This document shows, piece after piece, positions 15,667-23,293 of a stretch of 59,263 nt of DNA (position 1 is the stretch's first letter; each line of letters opens with the position of its first letter). Source of the DNA: an uncultured Oscillospiraceae bacterium (GTDB lineage: Bacteria > Bacillota > Clostridia > Oscillospirales > Oscillospiraceae); assembly GCA_944386985.1 (NCBI GenBank), contig CALXDD010000015.1, forward strand, positions 1 to 59,263, written 5' to 3'. The position numbers and the translations under genes were made by a program. The notes under the pieces were generated by a model, which was not told the DNA's origin, made no database searches, and was given only the letters and a program-made list of their open reading frames with translations.

Positions 15667-15848
15667 GAGTTACTCGCCGCGGGTGCGGCGTCCAAGCGTT
15701 TTGCGGAGCAAAGCCTTGCCGCAGGGGAAATTTATTTTCCCCGAGGATTCTAATCAAGGAGGTCCCCGCCGCTTGCAAAGCGGTGGGGCAGAGCCAGCAG
15801 GCGAGAAAATTGGAACTGGAAAATTTGGCAATGGAGGGGAAGCTGTGA
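15663..15848 (+). CDS. Possible 61-residue frame through the hairpin insert
   Basis: The frame starts GTG 15663, overlapping the portal stop (GTGA) behind GGAAGGGAAGCT. It runs without a stop through the whole insert and ends at TGA 15848 in the duplicated portal tail, ending in QARKLELENLAMEGKL. The protease GTG (15845) overlaps that stop in the same way. Ribosomes could therefore pass portal, this frame, then protease by termination-reinitiation. It may be only a coupling device with no useful product. The Cys- and Arg-rich middle resembles nothing I know. Confidence 0.35.
   Translation: MRVTRRGCGVQAFCGAKPCRRGNLFSPRILIKEVPAACKAVGQSQQARKLELENLAMEGKL
15667..15792 (+). repeat. Hairpin-rich insert, copy 1 (portal/protease junction)
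   Basis: 126 bases forming four stem-loops: 15676-15689 (GCCGC/GCGGC), 15700-15712 (TTTGC/GCAAA), 15724-15742 (GGGGAAA/TTTCCCC) and 15764-15788 (CCCCGCCGCTT/AAGCGGTGGGG). The linker after stem 1 is GTCCAAGCG and before stem 3 is CCTTGCCGCA. The same order of stems and the same linkers occur at 31040-31226 in the sense direction of the EF-G-like gene. I see no protein machinery for moving it. It could be a structured RNA, a hairpin mobile element or both. Confidence 0.8.
15793..15848 (+). repeat. Right copy of duplicated portal 3' end
   Basis: Second copy of the portal tail, following the insert directly. It contains the SD GGAGGGG and overlapping start of the protease gene, so it is functionally needed by that gene even though it is no longer part of the portal frame. 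Confidence 0.9.
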
Positions 15849-16738
15849 CAGTGACGGATGTGAAAAAAACAGGCGGCGTGGAGCAGGGCGGCGTTACCGA
15901 GGCGGATCTGGCGGAGATCAACCGCCTGGCCAAGGGAGAGCTGACGGCGGAGCAGGTGTACACCTTCGCTCTGCGGCTGTGCGACAACGAGGTGGACCGG
16001 GATTTTGAACGGTTCTCCCTCAATAGCCTCCAGCAGCTGGGGAAGCTGTTTGTGGGCAAGAGCGGCATCTTCGACCACCAGTGGTCCGCCGCCGGACAGA
16101 CTGCCAGGATCTATCGGACAGAAGTGGCCGAGGAGCCGGGGCGGATGACCATGGCGGGCGAGCCCTGCCGGTATCTGAAGGGCTATGCCTATATGCTTCG
16201 CTCAGAGAAGAACCGGTCCCTGATCGAGGAGATCGAGGGCGGGATCAAGAAGGAGGTCAGCGTGGGCTGTGCTGTAGGGCGCCGGGTATGTTCCGTATGC
16301 GGCGGGGAGATTTCCCAATGTGGGCACATGCCCGGGCGGCAGTATGACGGGAAGCTGTGCACCGCTGTTTTGGAGGACCCCACCGACGCCTATGAGTGGT
16401 CCTTTGTGGCCGTGCCCGCCCAGCGGGAGGCCGGGGTCTTGAAGAAGACCATGGTCTGCCGGGGCTTCGACGAGGGGGAGCGGCTGCGCCTGGAGAAGGA
16501 GGCCGCCGCCGGCCGCAGCTATTTAGCGGCTTTGCGGAAGGAGCTGGTGCGCCTGGCGGGACTGGCGGAGGAGGATCTGGACTGCGCCATTTTCGCCAGA
16601 GCGGCGGAGCGCATGGAGGAAGAAGAACTGCTGGAACTGACACGGGTGCTGAAAAAGCGGGTGGAGGGCCGCAGATGGCCCGGCCCCCAGCTGGCAGCGT
16701 TTCGCGGCGGCGACAGCGGAGAGGCATTCCTGGTGTAA
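15845..16738 (+). CDS. Phage capsid maturation protease
   Basis: 297 residues. The region about 60-200 fits HK97-type prohead proteases: His in GIFDHQWS, catalytic Ser region KKEVSVGCAVG, and AYEWSFVAVPAQREAG. Between them is a likely zinc knuckle, CSVCGGEISQCGH, seen in some Gram-positive phages. The C-terminal third is charged and may be a fused scaffold. The start is GTG 15845, overlapping the stop of the duplicated portal tail, with GGAGGGG upstream. It cleaves scaffold or capsid during head assembly. Confidence 0.85.
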   Translation: MTVTDVKKTGGVEQGGVTEADLAEINRLAKGELTAEQVYTFALRLCDNEVDRDFERFSLNSLQQLGKLFVGKSGIFDHQWSAAGQTARIYRTEVAEEPGRMTMAGEPCRYLKGYAYMLRSEKNRSLIEEIEGGIKKEVSVGCAVGRRVCSVCGGEISQCGHMPGRQYDGKLCTAVLEDPTDAYEWSFVAVPAQREAGVLKKTMVCRGFDEGERLRLEKEAAAGRSYLAALRKELVRLAGLAEEDLDCAIFARAAERMEEEELLELTRVLKKRVEGRRWPGPQLAAFRGGDSGEAFLV

Positions 16739-16758
16739 GAAAAAAGGAGGAGCAGAGT

Positions 16759-17094
16759 ATGGTATCTTTTAACGGCATTGGTCAGTGGTGCGCCACCTTC
16801 CTGGGGGAGAACATTCCCGAGGGCAGCGTGGTGAAGGTGAGCGAGGCCCAGACGGTGGCGGCCTGCAGCGCGGGGGAGCCCTTCTGCGGCGTGGCGGTGG
16901 CCGGACGGGACGGCGCTTGCAGCGTGCAGGTGGGCGGCTTTGTGACGGTAAGCTACAGTGAGACGGCGCCTGCGGTGGGGTTTACCGGACTCAGCGCCGA
17001 CGGCAGCGGCGGCGTGAAGAGCGATGAGAGCGGCGTGAAGCGCTGGGTGGTGGAGACTGACGAGACCGCCCAGACCGTCACGGTGCTGCTGTGA
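16759..17094 (+). CDS. Probable capsid decoration protein
   Basis: 111 residues, acidic, glycine- and serine-rich, predicted mainly beta. It lies between protease and major capsid protein, where decoration or stabilisation proteins sit. The fragment GEPFCGVAVAGRDGACSVQVGG, quoted in part as FCGVAVAGRDG, resembles head-fibre or gpD-like proteins that bind the shell surface. AAAGGAGGAG precedes ATG 16759. The assignment rests mostly on position and size. Confidence 0.6.
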   Translation: MVSFNGIGQWCATFLGENIPEGSVVKVSEAQTVAACSAGEPFCGVAVAGRDGACSVQVGGFVTVSYSETAPAVGFTGLSADGSGGVKSDESGVKRWVVETDETAQTVTVLL

Positions 17095-17114
17095 GAAAAA
17101 AGGAGGAGACGAAC

Positions 17115-18146
17115 ATGGAATATCTTCTGAACAATGTGAAGCTGGAGAAGGGAATGTACGGCGAGTCCGGCAAGACCTTTTCCCAGGTGCTGGAGGCCTG
17201 CGACCCCAGCGAGGCCTATCGGGGTACCCCTATGGAGGGGCTGGACGCCTTTCAGCGACAGCTCAAGCGCTTTGACATCCATGTGAAGGGCAGCGGCAGC
17301 GACATGGTGGAGAAATTTTTCCACACCACCGAGTCCGCCGTGCTGTTCCCGGAGTTTGTGGCCCGGGTGGTGCGGCAGGGCATGGAGGAGGAAAATGTCC
17401 TGCCCCACATCACCGCCGCCGTCACCACCTTTGACGGCCGGGATTACCGCTCCATCGCCTCGGTGCCCTCCGAGGAGGACAAGCGCCTGGCCCGGGTGGA
17501 GGAGAACGGCCAGCTGCCCCAGACCCAGGTGCGGACCCAGGAGAATCTGGTAAAGCTCCACAAGCGGGGCCGGATGCTGGTGGCCTCCTACGAGGCCATC
17601 CGCTTCCAGCGGCTGGACCTGTTCTCCGTGACATTGCGCCAGATCGGCGGCCACATCGCCCGGATGCAGCTGGAGGACGCCATTTCCGTGGTGATGGACG
17701 GGGACGGCAACGAAAATGCCGCCAAGAGCTACATCGTGGGCACCGAGCCGATCTCCGGCACCAAGGGGACCCTCGACTACGGCGCGCTGCTGGACTTCTG
17801 GGGAGAGTTTGACCCCTACACCATGAACACCCTCCTGGTGGGCGGCGATGTGATGCTGCAGCTTCTCAAGATGGAGGAGTTCCAGAACCCCCTCACCGGC
17901 CTCAACTTCCAGGGCACCGGTACCCTGACCACCCCCCTGGGGGCGAGACTTCTCCGGACCGGGGCCATGCCCAAGGGCAAGCTCATTGGTCTTGACAAGA
18001 ACTACGCTCTGGAGATGGTCACCGGCGGTCAGGTGCAGGTGGAATACGACAAACTCATCGACCGCCAGCTGGAGCGGGCGGCCATCACCTGCATCTCCGG
18101 CTTTGCCAAGCTCTTCCAGGACGCCTCCCGTGTGCTGGAGATCTGA
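17115..18146 (+). CDS. Phage major capsid protein
   Basis: 343 residues, a usual size for HK97-fold capsids. The gene follows protease and decoration genes and precedes the connector genes. NILPHITAAVTTF-like text (here VLPHITAAVTTF) and the C-terminal GLDKNYALEMVTGGQVQVEYDK region fit capsid proteins that expose an E-loop and end in a P-domain strand. AGGAGGAG precedes ATG 17115. The protein is intact, so heads could form. Confidence 0.85.
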   Translation: MEYLLNNVKLEKGMYGESGKTFSQVLEACDPSEAYRGTPMEGLDAFQRQLKRFDIHVKGSGSDMVEKFFHTTESAVLFPEFVARVVRQGMEEENVLPHITAAVTTFDGRDYRSIASVPSEEDKRLARVEENGQLPQTQVRTQENLVKLHKRGRMLVASYEAIRFQRLDLFSVTLRQIGGHIARMQLEDAISVVMDGDGNENAAKSYIVGTEPISGTKGTLDYGALLDFWGEFDPYTMNTLLVGGDVMLQLLKMEEFQNPLTGLNFQGTGTLTTPLGARLLRTGAMPKGKLIGLDKNYALEMVTGGQVQVEYDKLIDRQLERAAITCISGFAKLFQDASRVLEI

Positions 18147-18185
18147 CGGGAAAAGGGAGACCATCATCACAAGGAGGCTGGGAAA

Positions 18186-18536
18186 ATGACTGAGGAGATT
18201 TTTGCCATTGCCAAGGTATTGGTGACGCCCTCTTTAGAAGAGGAAACGGTGCTGCAGCGGCTGTGCGTTGGGGCGGAGCAGGAGCTCCGCTCCGCCCTGC
18301 GGCCCGGTGTCACGGCGGAGGACTGCAGCGATCTGTTCCTCTGCGCTGCCGCCTGGCTGGCCGCCGCCAATCTGGCGGGGGGCCGGTGCGGCACCGGTAC
18401 GGTCCGGGTGGGGGATGTATCTGTAGGCGGCGGAGACTGGGACGGCACCGCCCGGCGGATGCGCCAGCAGGCCTGGAAGATCATGGCCCCCTACTGCGGC
18501 GGCGACGGCTTCACCTTTGTGGGGGTGCCGGGATGA
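18186..18536 (+). CDS. Head-tail connector protein (gp6-like)
   Basis: 116 residues, mainly helical. It follows the capsid gene and overlaps the next small gene by ATGA. LCVGAEQELRSALRPGV and LFLCAAAWLAAANLAGG match the helical layout of phage connector adaptors that extend the portal. AAGGAGG is ahead of ATG 18186. It is called mainly from gene order and fold type. Confidence 0.7.
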   Translation: MTEEIFAIAKVLVTPSLEEETVLQRLCVGAEQELRSALRPGVTAEDCSDLFLCAAAWLAAANLAGGRCGTGTVRVGDVSVGGGDWDGTARRMRQQAWKIMAPYCGGDGFTFVGVPG

Positions 18537-18856
18537 AGGGGCGGCTGGAGCGGTTTTTTGCCGCCTGCGGCCAGTGTGTGACGCTGTGCCGGGGAGAGAA
18601 GCAGATCGCCCTGCGGGCCTCAGTACAGCCCCAGACCTCCGGCGGGGAGGACCCCACCGCCGCCACCCCTCTGGGGGCGGTGGATGAGCGGCGGTGGGTC
18701 TACATCGGCCCGGGGAATACGGCCCTTTTCCGCCACGATCTGGTGGAGAGCGGCGGGGAGCGGTACCGGGTGCTCTCCGCCACACCGGTATATCTGGGGG
18801 AGACGGTGCTCTACTGGCATGGTCTCCTCCGGCTGGAGAGGGAGGCGGCAGGATGA
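18533..18856 (+). CDS. Head-closure/head-tail joining protein
   Basis: 107 residues. The start at 18533 overlaps the previous stop (ATGA), and the end overlaps the next start the same way. Its beta-rich text, including VDERRWVYIGPGNTALFRHD and LGETVLYWHGLLRLE, fits stopper or joining proteins found at this position. It would plug the portal channel after packaging. The assignment is from order and size. Confidence 0.62.
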   Translation: MKGRLERFFAACGQCVTLCRGEKQIALRASVQPQTSGGEDPTAATPLGAVDERRWVYIGPGNTALFRHDLVESGGERYRVLSATPVYLGETVLYWHGLLRLEREAAG

Positions 18857-19374
18857 GCAGCGGATTGGAGCAGGTGCGCCAGGAGGTGCTGCGGTGTCTG
18901 ACGGCGGCGGAGATCCCAGCCGTCGCCGCCTGGGAGTCCCGGTGGGCCGGACGGTATGAGCGCCCGGTGATTGTGGTGGGACTCCGGCAGGCCGACAGCG
19001 TCAGCGCCGCCCTCTGTGATTATCTGGGGCAGGTGTTCGAGGAGGACACCGACTCCTGGCGGGAGGTGTACGGCCGGCGGCTGGAGGTCAGCGTGGAATT
19101 GGAGGCCTACGGCCCCGGAAGAGAGGGGGCCAGGGGCTGCACGGAGATTTTGGAGCAGGCCCACGACGCTCTTCTGGCGGGACTTGCTGAGGGGCTTCGC
19201 CCCGGGGAGATGTGCTGGGAGGCGGCGGCATGGGACCGGGAGACGGAGCACGTCCGCCAGGTTGCCGTTCTCCAATGCACTGCCGCCTTTGTGGCCCAGG
19301 CCCGGGAGGAGCCGGGACTGTTTTTGGATTTCAAATTGAAAGGAGCGCCTGATTTTGAGCAGTATCGTACATGA
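18853..19374 (+). CDS. Probable tail terminator/neck protein
   Basis: 173 residues. It sits between the head-closure gene and the tail sheath gene, the usual place of the tail terminator. VRQEVLRCLTAAEIP at the start and the mixed alpha-beta layout (PVIVVGLRQAD, LEVSVELEAYGPG) resemble YqbJ/gpU-like proteins. It overlaps its neighbours by 4 bases and 20 bases. The function is inferred from position. Confidence 0.55.
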   Translation: MSSGLEQVRQEVLRCLTAAEIPAVAAWESRWAGRYERPVIVVGLRQADSVSAALCDYLGQVFEEDTDSWREVYGRRLEVSVELEAYGPGREGARGCTEILEQAHDALLAGLAEGLRPGEMCWEAAAWDRETEHVRQVAVLQCTAAFVAQAREEPGLFLDFKLKGAPDFEQYRT

Positions 19375-20413
19375 GAGGCCGGGAGTGTACTCCTCTTACG
19401 ACGCCTCGATGCTGGTGCGCCGGGGCACCGCCTCCAAGGTGGTGGGTGTGGCCGCCCTGGCCGCCCAGGGGGAGACGGACCAGGTGGAGCTGGTGACCAG
19501 CTATGAGGAGGGCCTGACCGTCTTCGGCGCCGACGGAGAGGGGCAGGGGATGGCGGAGATCCTCCGTCTCCTCTTCCTCAACGGCGTGACCGCCGTGCGG
19601 GCGGTGCGAGCGGCGGACGCGGAACACTACCAAGACGCCTTTGACCTTCTCAGCATGGAGGAGGACATCCAGGTGGTGGTGTGCGACAGCGGCGAGCTGA
19701 CGGTGCAGCAGCTGCTGCGGACCAGTCTGGAAAGCGCCAGCGCCGCCCGGCGGGAGCGCATCGGCGTGGTGGGCAGCAGCGGCGAGGACGTGTCCGCCCT
19801 CATCACCCGGGCCGAGGGGCTCAACAGCGAGCGGATGGTGCTGGTGGGACCCGACGTCACCGACCAGGGGGGAAAGACCCTCAGCGGCGTTTTTGCCGCG
19901 GCAGCGGTGGCGGGGGCCATCGCCGCAAACAGCGATCCGGCGGTGCCCCTCAACGGCACGGGACTCCAGGGATTGGGGGGAGTCAGCGTCCGGTACAGCG
20001 AAAACGACATCGATCTCCTGGTACGGGGCGGCGTGACGCCCCTGGAGGCCATGGGCGGCGTGGTGTCGCCTGTGCGGGGTATCACCACCCGGACCAAGAC
20101 GGGGGGCGTCGAGGACACCACCTGGCGGGAGCTTACCACCATTATGATCGTGGATGACGTGATCCCCGCCGTCCGCACCGCCCTGCGCAGCCGCTTTACC
20201 CGCACGAAGAACACCCTTCAGACCCGGGGCGCCATCCGCTCCCAGGTGATTGTGGAGCTGGAGAACAAGTTGGCGGCGCAGATCATCGACGGGTACGGCG
20301 AAGTGACGGTGGAGGCGGACAGCGTGGACCCCACGGTGTGTCTGGTGGAGTTCAGCTTTGCTGTGGCCCACGGTCTCAACCAGATCTATCTCACCGCCCA
20401 CATCACGGTATAA
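19355..20413 (+). CDS. Contractile tail sheath protein
   Basis: 352 residues. The start is TTG 19355, preceded by AAAGGAG, and the N-terminus IVHERPGVYSSYDAS is typical of XkdK-like sheath proteins. RSQVIVELENKLAAQIIDGYGEV near the end (quoted in part as ELENKLAAQIIDGYG) is the conserved core strand region. It shows the particle is of the myovirus, contractile kind. At 352 residues it is a compact sheath without large surface domains. Confidence 0.9.
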   Translation: MSSIVHERPGVYSSYDASMLVRRGTASKVVGVAALAAQGETDQVELVTSYEEGLTVFGADGEGQGMAEILRLLFLNGVTAVRAVRAADAEHYQDAFDLLSMEEDIQVVVCDSGELTVQQLLRTSLESASAARRERIGVVGSSGEDVSALITRAEGLNSERMVLVGPDVTDQGGKTLSGVFAAAAVAGAIAANSDPAVPLNGTGLQGLGGVSVRYSENDIDLLVRGGVTPLEAMGGVVSPVRGITTRTKTGGVEDTTWRELTTIMIVDDVIPAVRTALRSRFTRTKNTLQTRGAIRSQVIVELENKLAAQIIDGYGEVTVEADSVDPTVCLVEFSFAVAHGLNQIYLTAHITV

Positions 20414-20425
20414 AGGAGGAACAGT

Positions 20426-20818
20426 ATGGCAAGTGTGACAGGATTTCCCACCAGCAGTGACATTTATCTGGAGCTGGAGGGAAAGAAAGTGGCGGTGGTC
20501 CAGAGCTATACCGCAAAAGCCACCCGCACCAGCACCCCGGTGGAGGCTTTCGGAGAGTCGGAGCCGGTGGGGACCATCGCCTCCCAGAACCAGTATGTGC
20601 TGGAGCTGACGCGGCTCTATGCCACAGACGACGCCATTGCCGACGGCATCGATTTCTACGCCCTGGCGGACTTCTCCCTGGTGATCTGTAAGCCGGACCG
20701 CCGGGTGATCTACAGCGGCTGCAACTGGAACGCTATCGCGGAGGAGGGAAAGCTGGGGACCATGGTGGCGGAGAAGGTGTCTGTGGTGGCCCAAAAGCGT
20801 ATGGAAGTGATGGGCTGA
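20426..20818 (+). CDS. Tail tube protein
   Basis: 130 residues, close to XkdM-type tubes. Text such as FPTSSDIYLELEGKKVAVVQS and KATRTSTPVEAFGESEPVG is characteristic. AAAGGAGGAAC precedes ATG 20426. It directly follows the sheath gene, as in other contractile systems. Its stop overlaps the start of the next frame (TGATG). Confidence 0.88.
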   Translation: MASVTGFPTSSDIYLELEGKKVAVVQSYTAKATRTSTPVEAFGESEPVGTIASQNQYVLELTRLYATDDAIADGIDFYALADFSLVICKPDRRVIYSGCNWNAIAEEGKLGTMVAEKVSVVAQKRMEVMG

Positions 20819-21372
20819 TGGACCAGAGAGAGCTGGTGGAGATCACCTTCCGCCTTCCGCTGACAGCCCTGGGGCAGCTGTCTTCGCTGCTGGAGGCGGC
20901 GGGACAGGCAAGGACGCAGGAGCCGGCAGAGAGCGGCCAAGGGGCTTCTTTTGACGAGAAGCAGTTTGAGACCATCCGGTCCGGAGAGCCGGAGCTGTAC
21001 CGGAGCCGGGAGGCGGCGATGGGGGAGCTGGAGCAGTCTTCCAATCGGGAGGAGGCGGCCAGTGACCCGGAGCTGCCGGAGGCGCGGGCAGCGAAACCCG
21101 AAGAACCCGGTTTGCCGGAGAGCCGGTGGACGGAGCGGATTGCGCCGGTATTTCCGGAGGAGACGGTGCGGCCGTCCCGGGAGATCGAGCCGGGAACGAG
21201 CATCCGACAGGAGCGGGATGTGTCTGTTCAGCGGCTTGTTCAGGGGACGGCAGAGGCCGTGCGGACTACAGAGACGGTAGAGCAGACAGCGGCGGGGATA
21301 ACGCCCCGGGCGCTGTCCGCTCTGTGGGAACGGGACGCCCGCCGGTATGACGGCGGGTTCGCCCTGAAATGA
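20818..21372 (+). CDS. Unknown 184-residue protein in the tape-measure position
   Basis: I do not recognise this protein. It begins with a short hydrophobic helix (LVEITFRLPLTALGQLSSLLEA). It then becomes acidic, low-complexity and rich in Glu, Pro, Ser and Arg, and ends ALSALWERDARRYDGGFALK. In related clusters the space between tube and LysM genes holds a tail assembly chaperone and a tape measure of 500-1500 residues. Here this is the only gene. It may be a chaperone, a greatly reduced tape measure, or a replacement. It has no transmembrane segment typical of tape measures. Confidence 0.6.
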   Translation: MDQRELVEITFRLPLTALGQLSSLLEAAGQARTQEPAESGQGASFDEKQFETIRSGEPELYRSREAAMGELEQSSNREEAASDPELPEARAAKPEEPGLPESRWTERIAPVFPEETVRPSREIEPGTSIRQERDVSVQRLVQGTAEAVRTTETVEQTAAGITPRALSALWERDARRYDGGFALK

Positions 21373-21388
21373 GAGGAGGAAGCGGCGG

Positions 21389-21943
21389 ATGAATCTGACA
21401 CCCATGCGGTATAAGACTTTTGTCTGGCCCCACAACCCCCACACCTACTCCATCTCCTTCCAGCGGCAGGTGGCGGGGCACAAGGTGCCCTTTGGCCGCT
21501 ACTGCCTTCAGGACCTGGGGCTGACGGCCCGGGTTCTGGAGGGGGAGGGGGTCTTTGCGGGGCCGGAAGCCTATGACCAGTTCAAGGAGCTGGCCTCCCT
21601 CTTCTACGGCGGGGGAACCGGCCTGCTGATCCATCCTGTGTGGCAGACCTCCAACGCCTACTTTACGGAGCTGTCGCTGACAGAGAAGCCTCTGCCGGAC
21701 TATGTGGCCTACCGCTTCGCCTTTCAGGAGGACTCCTCCAGCTGCCGTACCGGGTTGACGCTCTTGTCGACGGAGGGGACGGCCTCTGCGGCGGAGACCG
21801 CCTGCACGGTGGCCCAGGGAGATACCCTGTGGGCCATTGCCGCCCGGTATGGCGTGACGGTGGAGGAACTGCTGGCGGCCAATCCCGCTATTTCCAACCC
21901 CAACCGCATCCAGGTGGGGCAGAAGGTGGTGATCCCGGGATGA
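21389..21943 (+). CDS. LysM-domain tail protein (XkdP-like)
   Basis: 184 residues. The N-terminal part (YKTFVWPHNPHTYSISFQR) is of the DNA-circulation/XkdP type, and a LysM domain covers about 136-184: CTVAQGDTLWAIAARYGVTVEELLAANPAI, quoted in part as GDTLWAIAARYGVTVEEL. It joins tail tube and hub and may contact peptidoglycan. GAGGAGG precedes ATG 21389. The stop overlaps the next start (ATGA). Confidence 0.88.
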   Translation: MNLTPMRYKTFVWPHNPHTYSISFQRQVAGHKVPFGRYCLQDLGLTARVLEGEGVFAGPEAYDQFKELASLFYGGGTGLLIHPVWQTSNAYFTELSLTEKPLPDYVAYRFAFQEDSSSCRTGLTLLSTEGTASAAETACTVAQGDTLWAIAARYGVTVEELLAANPAISNPNRIQVGQKVVIPG

Positions 21944-22896
21944 ATCTGCGGCTTGTTACCTGCGACGGCAAGACCTATCTGGCCCCGACGGTGACGGAGT
22001 GGCGGCTGCGCCGCACCGGCGGCGTGCCCTGCGACGATCTGGAGGCGGTATGCCTCTTTGACGGACAGCTGATGGAGGTGCTGCCCCGGATTTACCGCTT
22101 TTCCGCTTATCAGGAGGATACTCTGGTTTTACGGGGGGTAGTGGACGAGTACCGGGCGGAGGTATCGGAGAGGGGAAGACTTCTCACGATAACCGGCCGG
22201 GGAATGGCGGCGCTGCTGCTGGACAACGAGGCGGAGGCGGTGGAGTACCAGGGGGCCACCGTGGGGGAGATTTTGCGCAACCATGCGGCTCCCTGGGGCG
22301 TACAGAGCGGGACCTGTCGGGATCTCCAGTGCGCCGGGGTATACCGGGTGGACAGCGGCAGCAGCCAGTGGCAGGCTGTCAGCGGCTTTACCCGCTATGT
22401 CGGCGGCTTCCTGCCCTGGTTCACCGCCGACGGCACGCTGCAGGTCTGCCCGATGGCGGGCAGCGGCGTCCACCGGAGTATAGACAGTACCGCCGCGGTG
22501 ACGGACTGCTCTGTCCGCTTTACCCGTTACGGCATTCTCTCGGAGATGCTGGTGAAGGACAAGAGCCGCCAGACCTCCCAGCAGGTGGTGAACCGGGAGT
22601 TTTTGAATCTGGGCGGCAGCCGGAGGCAGGTGCTCTACACCCCCGGCGTCAGCACTCTGGCGGCCATGCGGTATACCGGCGAGTATCAGATCCAGCGGAG
22701 CATGGAGGGAACGCGGCAGGTGGAGCTGACGGTAGCCGGGGCATTCGCCGCACAGCCCGGCGATGTGGCCTGGGTTACCTACCCGCCTCTCGGCCTGACG
22801 GGGGGATATGACGTGGTGGAGGCAGAGAGCCGGGGCGGCAGCGCCGGTGAGACCACCACTCTGACATTGGAGGAGAGAGACCATGTGGATATCTGA
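21940..22896 (+). CDS. Baseplate hub protein (XkdQ/gpD-like)
   Basis: 318 residues. It follows the LysM gene with a 4-base overlap. It has the late-control-D layout: beta domains with YRAEVSERGRLLTITGRGMAALLLDNEA (quoted in part as LLTITGRGMAALLLDNEA), then VKDKSRQTSQQVVNREF, then a C-terminal beta domain. It forms the trimeric hub that carries the spike. The ATG at 21940 is chosen for the overlap; longer upstream reading would run into the LysM gene in another frame. Confidence 0.82.
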   Translation: MNLRLVTCDGKTYLAPTVTEWRLRRTGGVPCDDLEAVCLFDGQLMEVLPRIYRFSAYQEDTLVLRGVVDEYRAEVSERGRLLTITGRGMAALLLDNEAEAVEYQGATVGEILRNHAAPWGVQSGTCRDLQCAGVYRVDSGSSQWQAVSGFTRYVGGFLPWFTADGTLQVCPMAGSGVHRSIDSTAAVTDCSVRFTRYGILSEMLVKDKSRQTSQQVVNREFLNLGGSRRQVLYTPGVSTLAAMRYTGEYQIQRSMEGTRQVELTVAGAFAAQPGDVAWVTYPPLGLTGGYDVVEAESRGGSAGETTTLTLEERDHVDI

Positions 22897-23284
22897 GAAG
22901 CTGGGGGGACGGAGCGGCGGCTCCTTCGCCGAGGCCGGCGTGGCCACCATCGGCGGGGCGGCAGCGGCGGTGGAGACCTGCGGCGAGGAGCGGGGAATTC
23001 CCGTCTACGCCCCCGGCGGTATGACCTGGAGGCCGCGGGCCGGGGATACGGTGCTGGTGCTGAAGGGCGGTACCGGCGGGGAGGAGCGATATGTGATTGC
23101 CGCTTCCTCCGGCGGAGGCGACAGTCTGGAGCCGGGGGAGCTGGCGTTGGAGGTGGAGAGCGGCTCTATCCGGCTGCGGCTGGATGGGACCATTGAGCTG
23201 CAGGGGCGGGTGGAGATTACCGGCGATCTGTATGTCAACGGTCATCTCTATGTGCCGCCCACTGCTTCTATATCGGTGATATAG
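22883..23284 (+). CDS. Baseplate spike-like protein (gpV/gp45 type)
   Basis: 133 residues. The first half is an OB-like fold (YAPGGMTWRPRAGDTVLVLKG), and the end is a repetitive beta stretch, GSIRLRLDGTIELQGRVEI followed by TGDLYVNGHLYV, typical of membrane-piercing spikes. It overlaps the hub gene by 14 bases. GGAGGAGAGAGACC lies upstream. There is no obvious metal-binding HxH apex. Confidence 0.7.
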   Translation: MWISEKLGGRSGGSFAEAGVATIGGAAAAVETCGEERGIPVYAPGGMTWRPRAGDTVLVLKGGTGGEERYVIAASSGGGDSLEPGELALEVESGSIRLRLDGTIELQGRVEITGDLYVNGHLYVPPTASISVI

Positions 23285-23293
23285 GAGGACACG

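Noticed and set aside
15611-15848. Diversity-generating retroelement (template and variable repeats at a gene end)
   Set aside because: The copies are only 56 bases, differences are not limited to adenines of one copy, and no reverse transcriptase gene is near.
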